Source: Symbiodinium natans
Lineage: Eukaryota > Sar > Dinophyceae > Suessiales > Symbiodiniaceae
DNA length: 64,000 nucleotides
Assembly (NCBI GenBank): GCA_905221605.1
Contig: CAJNDS010001001.1
Coordinates: 611,549 to 675,548, forward strand
Direction: 5' to 3'
Every line of letters starts with the position of its first letter. The first letter of the stretch is position 1. The position numbers and the translations under genes are program-made. Positions 20,230 to 31,734 of the stretch are shown here, in pieces. The notes beneath the pieces are model-generated. The model had not been told where the DNA came from and ran no database searches. It was given only the letters and a program-made list of their open reading frames with translations.

Positions 20230-21894
20230 CTGGGGAAGGAAGCCTCGGGGTTTAGGGTTTAGGGTTCAGGGGTCATGGTTTAGGGTTTGATTCTGCATTA
20301 AGGTGAGCTTGCTTGGAGGTTCATGGGTAGGGCTACACGTACACTTAATATGTTTGTAACCAGACCCCCCATACTCATAACCCTACTTACAAGTACCCAC
20401 GAACCTTCAAGTAGACCTAAACCCTAAACCCTAAACCCTAAACGCTAAACCCTGAACCTTAAACCCTTAGACTCCTTTTGCCTTATAGAAGCCCAACGAG
20501 CACTCGGGAGCAGTAGGGTCTATAAACGTGCAACCTATAAACCTCCTTAGACCACCCTGAAGCCCTAAAAAGACCTAAACCCTAAACCCTAAACCCTAAA
20601 CCCAAGACCCAAAACCCAAAAACCCAAACCCAAAATACTAAACCCTAAGCCCTAAGCCCTAAACCCTCAACCCTAAACCCACCCAAACCCTAAACCCTCA
20701 ACCCTAGACCGTAACCCTAAACCCTAATCCCTAAACTCTAAACCCTAAATCCTAGACCCACAAATCTGGCCCCCAGGCCGACATTGAGCCATGGTTTCGG
20801 CACCGAACTTGGTTCGGGGGACGAGTTTTGACTCCTTGGCACAGGTCAGAGGGGTTTAGGGGTGAGGGTTTAGGATTTCATGAGTTAGGGTTCAGGGTTT
20901 CGGATTCAGTGGGTTTAAGGTTTAGGAATTAGGATTTAGGGCTTAGGATTTATAAGCATGGGTTGTGGGTTTGGGGTTTACATTGGTTTCAGGGTTTCGG
21001 GATTCCGTGTCCGAAGATCCCGAGGCCCACCCTCAACCCGATCAGCCCTATTTTCCGGGTTCTTTAGTTATAGGGTCCTTAAGGGGGTCTTAGGGTAGTT
21101 ACATGTCTCCTCAATAATTATAATTAAGGGCCCTTGAAAGGGACCCCATATTTGCCCTCTAACCCAAAGGGGCCCATACTTCAGAACCCTTCAAAGAAGG
21201 CAAGGCACCATACTCAGGGCCCGCAAAACTACCCTTGGATGCAGAGGGGGTTCACAAGGAGCAGGTACCCCCAAGGTTCCCCCCAACACTCCGACAACTC
21301 TCGAGGGCTCCCCAAGCTTCTGTAAAGGCTTTGTAGGTACTTGCCCCTTTGAGCCCCCTTCCCTAAAGGACCCGATAGTTCACGGGACTTAAACTCAGTT
21401 AGTGGAAAAGGGTCTCATAAAACGACCCAGTATGCTGGATTTCCTTAACAACAGCCAAGTGTGGTTTTCCTCTTCTTGGGAGTTGCCGCAAGTTTTGGCT
21501 TGTATGCTGCGACAAGAAAACACCCTGAACCCTAAACCCTTAACCCTGCACGGGTTGCCCAGGAACCGCAGACGGGTACCCTCTGTTGTATGCCACCTTG
21601 CAACCATGGAAATGAAACAAGGGTACGAGTTTGCGAAACTCATGATGATGTTCTGCGAGCCAGAGGTTGCGAATCAGATACTTCGATATGAACAACCAAA
21701 TGAATCAAATCCCAAACCCTAACGGCCCTAAACCCTAAACCCTAAACCCTAAACCCTAAACCCTAAACCCTAAACCCTAAACCCTAAACCCTAAACCCTA
21801 GCCCTAAACCCCAAACCCTAAACCCTAAAGGATGAACCCGCAAGTTGCCAGTGCCCAGGATCCCCAGAGCAGGGTGGCAGCTTTGGCCAGAGGG

Positions 21895-22200
21895 GCTCAC
21901 AGTTCGTCCGCCATCCTAAGGGTGGGTTTAGGGTTTAGGGTTTAGTGTTTGGGGTTTGGGGTTTAGGGTTGAGGGTTTAGGGTTTGGGGTTTAGGGCTTA
22001 GGGTTTCGGGTTCCGGGCTTGAGTTTAGGGTTTCGGGTTTAGGGTTTGGGATTGAGGGCTTAGGGTTTCAGGTTTGGAGCTTAGGGTTTAGGGTTTGGAG
22101 TTTGGGGTATGGGTTTGGGTTTCGGGTTTCGGGCTTGGGGTTTAGGGTTTAGGGCTTGGGAAGATTTTTGGGTTTAGGCTTTTTTGGGCTTTAGGGCTTG
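21895..22200 (+). repeat. Degenerate TTTAGGG array
   Basis: About 300 bp of heptamer variants (TTTGGGG, TTTCGGG, CTTAGGG), much more diverged than neighbouring perfect arrays. Confidence 0.85.
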
Positions 22201-22269
22201 TAGGGTTTATGACTTTAGGGGGCCTTTGGCGCCCAAACGCCAAACCTATCCCGCACACGCTGAGCCTTA

Positions 22270-23060
22270 ATTAAACCCCATACCCTTAAACCCTTAAACC
22301 TTAACCCCGCCCCCAAAAAAATAAACTAAACAATTGCCCCAGCGAAATTCTACACTCACCTTACATCCCCAATCGATAAACTCGTTAACCCTATGTGCCC
22401 AACCCCCAAGCCCAAACCCCATACCCCATACCCTTAAACCCCAAAAACCCCAAACCCCACCCGACCCCCTAACCCCAAACCCCAAACCCCAAACCCCAAA
22501 CCCCAAACCCTAAACCCTAAACCCTAAACCCTTAAACCCTAAACCCTAAACCCTAAACCCTTAAACCCTAAACCCTGAAACCCTAAACCCTACGGCTAAC
22601 AACTGCCCCAGGCTGCCCAGGCTCACTTCCAAAGAGTGGCTGAGTAAACCCTACAGAAAACCCCCGAACCCTATAAACCCGATAAACCCTAAAAAAACCC
22701 TATAAACCCCAAAAAAACCCTATAAACCCTATAAACCCTATGAACCCTATAAACCCTATAAACCCCATAAACCCTATAAACCCTATGAACCCTCTAAACC
22801 CAAAAAAAACCTCTAAACCCAAAAAAACCCTCTAAACCCTATAAACCCTATAAACCCTCTAAACCCTATAAACCCTATAAACCCTATGAAACCCTATAAA
22901 CCCTCTAAACCCTATAAACCCTATAAACCCTATAAACCCTCAAAACCCTATGAACCCTAAGCCCTAAGCCCTAAACCTAAACCCTAAACCCTAAACCCTA
23001 AACCCTAAACCCTAAACCCTAAACCCTAAACCCTAAACCCTAAACCCTAACCCTAAACCC
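22270..23060 (-). repeat. Degenerate CCCTAAA array with ATAAACCCT period-9 block
   Basis: CCCTAAA and CCCCAAA variants. From 22665 to about 22950 the unit becomes CCCTATAAA (period 9), then perfect heptamers at 22977-23060. Paired head-to-head with the TTTAGGG array at 21895-22200. Confidence 0.85.
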
Positions 23061-23072
23061 TAAACCCTAAAC

Positions 23073-23185
23073 CTCGCCCCAGGCTCTCTCCCACAGAGTG
23101 GGACTCAGCGCCCGCTGCATGCGCCGCGTCATGGCCGCGCCAATGTGATCGGGCACGGCCGAGGCGGCGAGGCAGAAACGCACGC
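23073..23185 (-). CDS. Exon of an unrecognised gene
   Basis: Acceptor CTGAAAG|GC and donor GGCGAG|GTTTAGGG bracket 113 bp, open in the frame reading VRFCLAASAVPDHIGAAM and later LSPTLWERAWGE. The donor GT belongs to the telomere-like tract. A sequence resembling its end (SATLWK then a stop) occurs at 22605-22650, perhaps a relic. Function unknown. Confidence 0.5.
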
Positions 23186-24258
23186 CTTTCAGGGTGGGCA
23201 AGGGGGGGGGGGTTTAGGGTTTAGGGCTAGGGTTTAGGGCTATAGGGTTCAGGGTTTAGGGGTTTCAGAAGCCATGCACACCTTTAAAGGGGGGGGGAGG
23301 GTTATCAAAGGGCTGAGGGAGCTCCGGGCTTCTGCCTGAAGGGGTGAGGGTTCAGGGAAGGGGCTTAGGGTTTAGGATTTACTTAGCGTTTCGAGGCTTA
23401 GGATTTAGGGGTTAGGGCTCAGCGTCAGAGGGTTGAGGGAGTTTCGGATGCCTGAGACTCTGCGAAGGTTCCTCCCAAGATGTCTGGAACGGGGGTTCCG
23501 GGTTTAGGGTTTGGGGTTTAGGGCCATAGGATTGAGGGAGTTTTCGAGCTTAGGCCTTAAAAGTTTTGCGTATCATTTTGGTGTTTAGGGTTGGTAAGCC
23601 GTTCTGCATACCTCCATATAATCCTGCCTATAATTACCCTCCAGGTCCCTGAAACCATTAGTATGTAGATGATCGTAGACGGTTCAAAAACAAAAACATG
23701 GTCTTGTTTGGGGGTGCCAACAAATACAAAAGCCCACTGTATACTCGGTGCCCATCTGGGAGCACGGTTTGGATTTGACATGACAGGGGGTACAGGGTGA
23801 CGATTAGAGGGGCCGAACTCAGAGGACGTCGACTGTTCTGACTATCGCCACTCGCACACGCCGTGAATAGTCAGTTGCAGGTACTAGGTACAGTACAGCT
23901 GCAGCGCATACGCTACGAAGGATGGTTGCTTTCAGGGGAAACCTAGACCTCGATTTGCAGCTCCGCTTGTTTTTTGTTTATGGGGCCGGGGCAGGGGGGG
24001 GGGGGGGCCTCTTTTGGTTCAAAGGACCTTTTAAGGGAACCTAAACGCCCCCCAAAAAAGGTGTCAGGGCCTACTCTGGGTTCTAGCAATGTTTTTGGTG
24101 TGATGGAGGTGTATATATATATATATATAGGTGCCCCAAAAGGAGACGGGCCCAAACGTGAATAGCTTAAGTTTAGATCAGAGGCTTCGCAAGCCCAAAT
24201 AGGAGGCAACCCATCTCGGCAACGACGCTCGCAACTTCTTCTTTGCTGCCCGCCCCGA

Positions 24259-24309
24259 CCCTATGATAATCCCTACTAAGGACTGTTAGCATAAGGGGGA
24301 ACATCCCAA
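24259..24309. mobile_element. Element family B, right-arm fragment
   Basis: ATCCCTACTAAGGACTGT and AAGGGGGAACATCCCAA are intact; no left arm was found. Confidence 0.55.
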
Positions 24310-24511
24310 CCCCTAAACCCCAAACCCCAAACCCCGAATCCCAAACCCTAACCCCAAGAAAGATCCCCCAAGGTTAAGGGTTCGGAGGCGCGCAGGCCTG
24401 TTGTATTGTCGCTGGTGACCTTGGCCACCTTGGATCAATGAGCCAACGACGGTTAGGGTTGAGGTTTTTTTTTTCTTTGGTGGGGGGTTGGGGGGTGGGG
24501 GGTGGAGGGGT

Positions 24512-24563
24512 ACCCCCCCCCCCCCCCCCCCCCCCCCCCGGAAAATAAACACACACACACACA
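24512..24563. repeat. Poly-C tract followed by (CA)n
   Basis: About 27 C residues, then CACACACA at 24549-24563. Source of spurious Pro/Gly-rich frames. Confidence 0.9.
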
Positions 24564-25245
24564 CAAAACCCCAAACCTTCTTTTTTGCACTGTACGACGT
24601 CCCCAAACACCTGCATCTGAGCGCGATGGTGAACCCAAGCCCTGGAACCATGCTTGCGCCCTTCGGGTTTACAGGGTTTTTTGGCTGCCCGCCAAGCAGA
24701 CAAGCCACACAGGGTTTAGGGTTTAGGGTTTAGGGTTTCGGGCTTAGGGCTTAGGGTTCAGGGTTCAGGTGGAGGGGCTCCGCCGGCTCATGGGAAAGAT
24801 TGCTAGGGTTCGGGGGTTTAGGATATTTTGGGTGGGGCTTTATTTAGGGTTTAGTTGTTCAATAGTTCAAGAGCTCAGGGTACCCTAACACTTCAACCTC
24901 CCTCAATTGAACTAAGTCCTGCAAGACAGGCAGGGTCGGGTTGCATCGCTCAGCGACTTCAGCATCGAAATCGACACCTGCAAGTCGCGGGGGTTGCGGC
25001 CTCATTGGGGGTTCCGGGTTTTGGGTGAGAGTTTGGGGTTTAGAGGTAGAAGGATGGAAAGGGCTTGCCCTGATAAGAACGGCGTTCGGTATGCAAAGCG
25101 CCTCCCTAACATCTGCGGAACCATTCCTGACATGAATCAATCCTACCTGGGCACGCTATTGTTTGTTTTTTGGGGCGTTACCTCATTCTTATGTGAAAGA
25201 GTAGGTCAGCCAAAAAAACTCAGCAAAAGGATCCGAATGGGAGCT

Positions 25246-25325
25246 AACCGTCCTTAATGGGGATGATCATAGGGGGTACTGCAATCCCTAATAAGGACTG
25301 CCAGTATAAGGGGGAATATCCCTAA
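25246..25325. mobile_element. Element family B, short copy
   Basis: ACCGTCCTTAATGGGGAT on the left pairs with ATCCCTAATAAGGACTG on the right, ending AAGGGGGAATATCCC. Confidence 0.55.
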
Positions 25326-25382
25326 ACCCTTTTGAACATCCCTAAACCCTAAACCCTAAACCCTAAACCCTAAACCCTAAAC

Positions 25383-25468
25383 CGGCAAAGGCTCTTTGGG
25401 GGGCAAGCCTGCACGCCCATGAACAGGGCCATTGACCGGACCATGCTGCTGGTGTTGGTGAAGAAGTC
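25383..25468 (-). CDS. Exon candidate, unrecognised
   Basis: Acceptor TAAGAG|GAC and donor TGCCG|GTTTAGGG. Open frame DFFTNTSSMVRSMALFMGVQ and on. CCCTAAA array on the low side and a long TTTAGGG array on the high side. The plus strand offers a competing frame ending in TAA. Confidence 0.45.
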
Positions 25469-25492
25469 CTCTTACCATCTCTAACCGGTTGG

Positions 25493-25603
25493 TTTAGGGT
25501 TTAGGGTTTAGGGTTTAGGGTTTAGGGTTTAGGGTTTAGGGTTTAGGGTTTAGGGTTTAGGGTTTAGGGTTTAGGGTTTAGGGTTTAGGGTTTAGGGTTT
25601 AGA
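25493..25603 (+). repeat. Internal telomere-like array (TTTAGGG)n
   Basis: About 15 perfect units; a second run of eight follows at 25706-25767. Confidence 0.95.
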
Positions 25604-26151
25604 ATGAGGGCATCTAGGGTTTACAGGATTCAGGGACCCTAAGTCCTAAACCCATGCAAGTCACTGGTCGGAGGCCGGCCGGCATGAAAAAACAAGAGAC
25701 ATGGGGGTTTAGGGTTTAGGGTTTAGGGTTTAGGGTTTAGGGTTTAGGGTTTAGGGTTTAGGGTTTAAGGCAACGTGCCGGCCGTGGAAGCTCAGGACTC
25801 GTGGCTCGCTTCCGGTATCAACCCCCGTCGCGCCACTCACCCTCACAAGCACTTGTGGAGGAGTTCGTGGCTGCTTACAAGCAGGGTGAGAAGGAGGGTA
25901 TCTATGGCTATAGCCTTACTTGGGGTAGTTCTAACCTTAAGAGTACCCATGAACCTTCAAGCAGGGTCCTCAAAGAAGAGGACGGCCGCGCGCGTCGGAT
26001 CTATCTCACGAAGCCGTGTGACCAGTCGGTGTCGCAAGTTTATCCAGCGCGACACAGGCTGTATGTGCCTGGGGGGGTTTTAGCGGGTCTTGGGCCTGGT
26101 TGTCGGGTTTAGGGTTTATAGGGTTTAGAGTGCATGGTTTGGGGTTTAGGG

Positions 26152-26682
26152 TTAAACGGCCTTATGAGAAGCCTCGGCAGTTTCTCGGGCTTGGTCTCTG
26201 GTGTCGGTTTCGGCAAGTCTGGCGTGTTTTAGCACCGAATCCAAGGTTTTTTCTTTCGCACCCAAGCCATGTTTGGGATGCGTGGTAAGAAAATCACGCG
26301 CCCGCGAGCCCCCAACACTCCACACACGGCGCCTCAGCGCAAACAGCGCCTTGTCCGGACAATCTGGGTTTTTGGCTCCTCGGGATTCAGGGAGCCCCGA
26401 TACCGAAGATGTATCTTGAACAGAGCTTTTGGGGTTCAGGGCAAAAGGCTTCGGAGTAGGATGAATAAAGGTGCATTCTGCGATGCAGGAGTGACTTGGA
26501 ACAACCCTAAGCCCTATGGACCCTAGCAAGGCATCAACCAGGTCAGATGGGCCCAGACAGCTCATGCATGTCATCAGCCGGGTGCTTCCTGCTCTCCCGT
26601 AGGTGGAGAGCACGATGTCACGGGGGTCCTGGCAGCAACCGCTGGCGCTGAGAGACCAAACCCGCCCCGGTGTTCCGGACAA
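26152..26682 (-). CDS. Longest open frame of the window (176 codons), doubtful
   Basis: The frame includes codons read from degenerate heptamers (ALNPK) and shows no recognised domain or paralogue. Overlapping frames are also open. Kept only because of its length. Confidence 0.2.
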   Translation of the reverse strand: MSGTPGRVWSLSASGCCQDPRDIVLSTYGRAGSTRLMTCMSCLGPSDLVDALLGSIGLRVVPSHSCIAECTFIHPTPKPFALNPKSSVQDTSSVSGLPESRGAKNPDCPDKALFALRRRVWSVGGSRARDFLTTHPKHGLGAKEKTLDSVLKHARLAETDTRDQARETAEASHKAV

Positions 26683-27675
26683 GCAGCTGAGGCCGAACCT
26701 ACTTCATAAGATTTCTATGGTTTATGTAGGGTTATACTAGGGTTTTCGGGTTTTACCAAGAATGCCCCCTTGCCCCTAAGAGCTTCCACCCCGGCCCAGC
26801 CTACCTAAACGTCTAGGGCAGGCCCATCTTCTTATTCTCAGGCTGCAGGACAGTTCAGCGTTAAGGGCTTGTAAAGATTTGCGTGTAGGGCGACCTCCCC
26901 CCTCAACCGAACCCGAGACAGGGGCCAAACTAGGCATAACCGGCATAACCAGCCTATTCTGTGCCTTGTCTCGTGGCGGCAGGGGTCAAAGGGTACCCTA
27001 AACCCTAAACCCTAAACCCTAAACCCTAAACCCTAAACCCCAAACCCCAAACCCCAAACCCCAAACCCCAAACCCCAAACCCGACCCTAAAGGTTCAGGG
27101 CCCCGAAACCGCCACACCCTGAGGTCTGGAGACTTAGGTGTAAGGCCCGAGGGCTTCCGGGCAAACCCCAAACCCCAGAGACAGGTTGATGCTTCGCACA
27201 AATGGGAAAGCAACTTTCTCTTAAGAAAAGGTCCCTACTTTTGTAATGTCATGTTAACCCTAAACCCTAAAAGCCTTTATTTGCATCTGGACTGCGAGAG
27301 CCAATCACCCAGAATACTTAAAACCCTAAAGCCTTAAACCCAAAGCCCTCAACTCTATACCCTAAAGTGGCGAAGAGCATCCAGGCCACCCGGAGCAAGA
27401 CCACGACGCGGCCCAGAGATTGCTGCAGGAAGAGCCTGGTGTAGAGGCTGTAGAGGCATATGCCCCTCGCCCTAAACCCTAAACCCTAAACCCTAAACCC
27501 CTGAACCCTAGGCCTAAACCCTAAACCTTCAGCCCCAGCCTGCGAGAAATCTCAGGCTTCCAGGGCTTCGGGATTCTTACTTTGGGGTCCGGGAAGCCAA
27601 TCCGCATTTCAGAGGCAGCTTCTTGCCGAGCGCGCTTTTGTTCGTAAACCCTAAACCCTAAACCTTTTTTTGCAG

Positions 27676-27771
27676 TTGGGAGCCCCGAAAACACTAACAC
27701 GCTGTCACCCCAACAGCTCTACACCCGGGGCCCCGTCCCGGCTTGCAGCCTGCGGACTCAGTGTGCGATGG
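27676..27771 (+). CDS. Exon on the plus strand, unrecognised
   Basis: A strong acceptor (CCTTTTTTTGCAG|TT) and a donor CGATGG|GTTAGGG bracket exactly 32 open codons (starts LGAPKTLTRCHPNSS). All three minus frames contain stops, so the plus strand is favoured. Convergent telomere-like flanks. Function unknown. Confidence 0.45.
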
Positions 27772-27773
27772 GT

Positions 27774-27872
27774 TAGGGTTTAGGGTTTAGGGTTTAGGGT
27801 TTAGGGTTTAGGGTTTAGGGTTTAGGGTTTAGGGTTTAGGGTTTAGGGTTTAGGGCATAGGGTTTAGGGTTT
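27774..27872 (+). repeat. Internal telomere-like array (TTTAGGG)n
   Basis: About 13 units directly abutting the donor of the preceding exon candidate. Confidence 0.95.
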
Positions 27873-28224
27873 AGTAATGAGGTGATGGGGTGAAGACGAT
27901 TGTCTTGTGGGCGGCGTGGCTGGCTTCGGAACCCAGCATGCATAGCCATGACGAAACATATGGAAACATATGAAGTCATAGTAAGAAAGTCAGTATTTTC
28001 TAAAAAGATACTACGAAGCGTTGCAAAAAAGTAGGTTTGGGGTTCTCAAGAGAGGGTTGTGGGTTTAGGGTTTACAGGGTTTAGGGGGAACGGAAGGTGC
28101 CTGGCTTTACAGGTTCTGTTGCTGTGGAGAGAGCCCGGGAAGGCCAACTTGTGCTCATGTCTTGCATCGAGCCTGCGGGGGGACTTTTGCAACCCCGTAA
28201 GCCCTCACCCCTGAGCATAGGGCA

Positions 28225-28299
28225 AACCCTAAACCCTAAACCCTAAACCCTAAACCCTAAACCCTAAACCCTAAACCCTAAACCCTAAACCCTAAACCT
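28225..28299 (-). repeat. Internal telomere-like array (CCCTAAA)n
   Basis: About ten perfect units. Confidence 0.95.
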
Positions 28300-28303
28300 T
28301 CCA

Positions 28304-28603
28304 CTACCTGTGACTCCCAAACCATACAGAATAGTAGGTGAGAACCCCAGAATGCAAGGCATAAACCCCCAGCATAATAGGGCTTAGGGGAATATGAATT
28401 ACCGCTTGCGTAGCTGTGTGGGGAGGAAGAAACGATTTGCTGCCCAGCACCAGAAGAGCATGTTTCTTCAGCAGAAGGCAACCAAACAAAAAACTTTGTG
28501 GCTTAACCGCCTCCAGGACGTAAGCCCTGCTTCTCCAGCTTGCTGTCGCTCTCAATTTTCTCCCTGTTAACCGCCAAGAGCCTAACCGACTCGCAAAAAC
28601 CAT
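28304..28603 (-). CDS. Unrecognised 99-codon open frame
   Basis: Repeat-free minus-strand frame with basic N-terminal and hydrophobic C-terminal parts. Low-side neighbour is a CCCTAAA array. No known domain, no paralogue. Confidence 0.25.
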   Translation of the reverse strand: MVFASRLGSWRLTGRKLRATASWRSRAYVLEAVKPQSFLFGCLLLKKHALLVLGSKSFLPPHTATQAVIHIPLSPIMLGVYALHSGVLTYYSVWFGSHR

Positions 28604-28789
28604 CCTAATCTCTGTAGGGTATAGGAGGTTTACGGGGCTTCTCGATTATAGTTCGAAATCAATCTACCCTGCATTACTAACCCCCCCCAAGACCCGATGA
28701 TTTTGATGCTGGGAACCTCGAAGTTGCGCCTACGCGTTTAAAACGAAGAACTTGTAAAGCACTCGCTCCACCCCCCAAAAAATGTGTGT

Positions 28790-29106
28790 ATGCATGCATG
28801 TATGTAATGTAACGTAATGTAATGCAATGGAATGTAATGTAATGTAATGTAGTGTAGTGTAGTGTAGTGTAATGTTATGTATGTATGTTTGTATGTTTGT
28901 ATGGTTGTATGTTTGCGTGTATGTGTGTATGTATGCATGTATGTATGCATGTATGTATGTGGGTATATATGTATGTATGTATGCATGTATGTACGTATGT
29001 ATGCATACGAATATACGTATGCATAAATACATATCTACATATGTATATATGCATATATGTATATATGGTGCAGCGTCGCTGCCCCCCCCCCCCCCCCCCC
29101 CCCCCA
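28790..29106. repeat. TGTA/ATGC microsatellite ending in a poly-C tract
   Basis: TGTAATG units grade into TGTATGTATGCA units and then ATGTATAT, followed by a C run of about 25 (29080-29105). All open frames here are compositional artefacts. Confidence 0.92.
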
Positions 29107-29129
29107 CCCACCCCCCCTAAACCCTAAAC

Positions 29130-29300
29130 CCTAAACCCTAAACCCCCCAAACCCCAACCACAGCACCCCACAGGGGGGCCCAAACCACAGAGGGGCGGGG
29201 CGGGGACCCCAAACCCAAAACCCTAAACCCCAAACCCTAAACCCAAACCCCAACCACACCACCCCACAGGGGGGCCCAAACCACAGGGGGGCGGGGCTGG
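29130..29300 (+). repeat. Direct repeat of a CCAACCACA..CACAG(G)GGGG unit
   Basis: Two copies, about 29150-29205 and 29245-29300, of ACCCCACAGGGGGGCCCAAA plus flanks, separated by telomere-like units. The sequence CCCAACCACACCACAGGGGGG recurs near 49.57 kb. Confidence 0.6.
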
Positions 29301-29531
29301 GAAAGAATTTGGGGGGTACCGACACGGGACACGGAGCCATATGGTGAATGTATGTACATGCATGTGTGTATGTACATCATACCCCGTATTGCTTTCTTAG
29401 GTACTGTGACGTTCAGAATTGTCTGCTTTGGGGGTTCTAAACCCTCAACCCGACTGTTCACCCTAAACCCTAAGCCCTAAACCCTAAACCCTGAACCCTA
29501 AACCCTAAACCCTAAACCCCAAACCCCAAAC

Positions 29532-29635
29532 CCGAAAGGCAGGGATTGCACGGAAGCCTGGCTTCGGCTTTCACTTCTTCCGGCGTGGGCAAAGCCGGCC
29601 AGGATGGTTGGCAGCCCGTGCTGTTGCCGATGTTC
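29532..29635 (-). CDS. Exon candidate, unrecognised
   Basis: Acceptor CCCAAG|GAAC and donor TTTCGG|GTTTGG. Open frame NIGNSTGCQPSWPALPTPEE and on. Convergent telomere-like flanks. Unknown function. Confidence 0.38.
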
Positions 29636-29936
29636 CTTGGGCGGGGCTCTTGGGGTTTAGGGTTTAGGGTTTAGGGCTAGGGCTTAAGCTGATGACTGGC
29701 CCAGGCTTCAGGGGAACTGCAGGCTAATCTTCCGGGAGCTCAGGAGCAAGGTTTTGTTTTTCTCAAATCCTCACCACCCATGTGCCGAAGTCCCCAACAA
29801 GCTGGCAGGCAACCGACCCAACAACGAAGAACAAACTGAACCAACGAAAGCCTTGAACCCTAAGCCTCTCTAAGGGTTTTGGAGTTGAAGGGGCCTTGTA
29901 GGGCTTCTAGCGGCCGTAAGATACTCAAAGGGTCGC

Positions 29937-30042
29937 AATCAGGGTCCATGTACCTATGTGGTAAATACTTGGCCCCTAAAGCTGCTATATGGGAACCCCT
30001 TTTAAGGCCCAAGTATACTATATGGGTACATGGATCCTTAGG
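29937..30042. mobile_element. Element family F copy (GGGTCCATGTACC ends)
   Basis: Begins AGGGTCCATGTACCTATG and ends GGGTACATGGATCCTTAG, with internal CTTGGCCC / GGCCCAAG arms. A second copy lies at 62066-62182 and a fragment near 5.3 kb. Confidence 0.65.
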
Positions 30043-30126
30043 GAACGGCATGGCGGCGGAGCGATCCCTGGAAAGTGGCGGATGTGGCGGAATGAGCTAG
30101 CAACTCTCCAGCTTCGAAACCTGTGG

Positions 30127-30127
<1 letters not shown>

Positions 30128-30161
<34 letters not shown>
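30128..30161 (+). repeat. Poly-G tract
   Basis: More than 30 G in a row. Confidence 0.92.
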
Positions 30162-30162
<1 letters not shown>

Positions 30163-30449
30163 GGGTTCAGAGTCCCCCAAGCCGTGATCCGACGGATGGT
30201 CGTGGCCGCAGCACTGAGCCCCACCTACTTCGAGGTTCCTTAGGGTTTAGGGTTTAGGGTTTAGGGTTTAGGGTTTAGGGTACTTAGAAGTAGGGTTCTA
30301 GGTAGGGTATAATTGTGGTGATCATGTAGCCTATACTTCCACGTGCCCACATGAACCTGCAAGTCAACCCCAAACCCTGCCCTAAACCGCAACGCGCCAG
30401 CGCAGACCGGGAGCGTGAGATACATCGAATCCCTGGCCGGGGGCGGCGG

Positions 30450-30830
30450 GTCAAGCACTTCCTAGAAGAGGGAGGGGGGTTCAGCGGGGGCATGTAACCC
30501 TTAAGGTTCCCCAATACTCCCCACCTAAGCTTCCCTAAGGTTCCCTAGCTACCTACTGCCCATGAAGCCCCCTGCCTTAAGAACCCTATTTCTGCTCAAA
30601 GCTACACTGCAAGGCAGGAAACGGCGAACGCGCGATACGTGGGAGGTCAGGGAGACATTCGACTCTTATAGGGTTCTGAAGGGAGAGGGGTTCGAGGGCG
30701 ATATGTAACCCAAGGCTCCCTAATACTCCCTACTACTCCCAAAGGCTCCCTGAGCTTCCTGAGCATCCTTTATAAGGTTCCCCAGGTACCTACCCCCCAA
30801 GAACCCCCTTTTCTAGGAACTCTATAAAAC
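30450..30830. mobile_element. Tandem pair of CTCCC-rich repeat (family H)
   Basis: Two related copies (about 30460-30590 and 30675-30820) share GTAACCC..AAGG(T/C)TCCC(C/T)AATACTCCC and CTACC..CCC(C/A)T(G/A)A(A/G)GCCCCCT-like ends. Inverted or partial copies occur near 9.4, 21.25 and 48.85 kb. Non-coding. Confidence 0.5.
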
Positions 30831-30988
30831 TCTTGCAACCGCGAGGATGTATATCTGACATACAAGCAAAAACAGTGAACGTGAGAAGTCAATCCGAGAG
30901 AAACCAAATTTCCAGAACGAGCCATGCGGCCTTCATGCAATTCACCTCTTACGTGGTCATCTTAGTTGCCGAGTTCAGAAGCCCCCCA

Positions 30989-31066
30989 GAAAGTGTACAC
31001 TTTCAGTTCTCTCTAGGGGATTATGGTATCCCAAAAAGTGTAAAGTGTACTCACTCAGCTACTCAG
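30989..31066 (+). mobile_element. Element family G, copy 1
   Basis: AAGTGTACACTTTCAGTTCT, then GGGGATTATGGTATCCC, then GTGTAAAGTGTACTCACTCA. The reverse complement, slightly diverged, is at 40408-40483. Confidence 0.65.
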
Positions 31067-31519
31067 TCATCTCGTTCCCGGGGCTTTGAGTCGTCCCAGA
31101 ACCCGGTTTCGTTCAGGGTGGGAACTAGGCTGCCCAGTAACCAAGGCTTAAAAAGGGTGCCCCTTTTTTGCTTAGAGGGGTTTAGAAGGGAACCTAAACC
31201 CCCCCAAAAAGGGCATAAGGGTACGACTGGGCATCCTAGAGAAGCTTCCACGTGGCTGTCGCCTGTCTGATGCGAATACTAGTTGGCCGCATTGAACACT
31301 GCAGTTGCTGTGATGACCCAACTTTGGATGAGAAGCCCCAAGCCCTAAACCCTAAACCCTAAACCCTAAACCCTAAACCCTAAACCCTAAACCCTGCCGC
31401 CGAACATGAACGGTCGAATCTACGTAAGTTCCGGATCCTTGCTTAAATATTACGTCCTAGATATTGTATATACTAAATGCTTAAGAACCCCCCCCAAAAA
31501 AAAAACAAAACAAGGTGTG

Positions 31520-31650
31520 TATATACATAAATAAATAAATAAATAATATATATATATATATATATTTATTTATTTATATGTATAAATACATATAAACCAA
31601 TAAATAAATAAATAAATAAATATATATATATATAGATAGATAGATAGATA
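31520..31650. repeat. TAAA/TA microsatellite
   Basis: AAATAAATAA, TATATA and TTTATTTA blocks forming an AT-rich palindromic stretch. Confidence 0.9.
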
Positions 31651-31734
31651 TACATATTATCAATTCATCTACTCATTCTCCCTTCTCAGGGCAATATAGG
31701 GAGTATTATCTTCCATTTGATATCTCTTTTTTTT

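Noticed and set aside
24313-24733. Overlapping 60-130-codon frames on both strands
   Set aside because: All depend on poly-C, (CA)n and heptamer repeats; no splice or homology support.
28730-29127. Tyr/Ile/Met- or His/Thr-rich proteins of 80-125 codons
   Set aside because: Translations of a TGTA/ATGC microsatellite and a poly-C tract in every frame.
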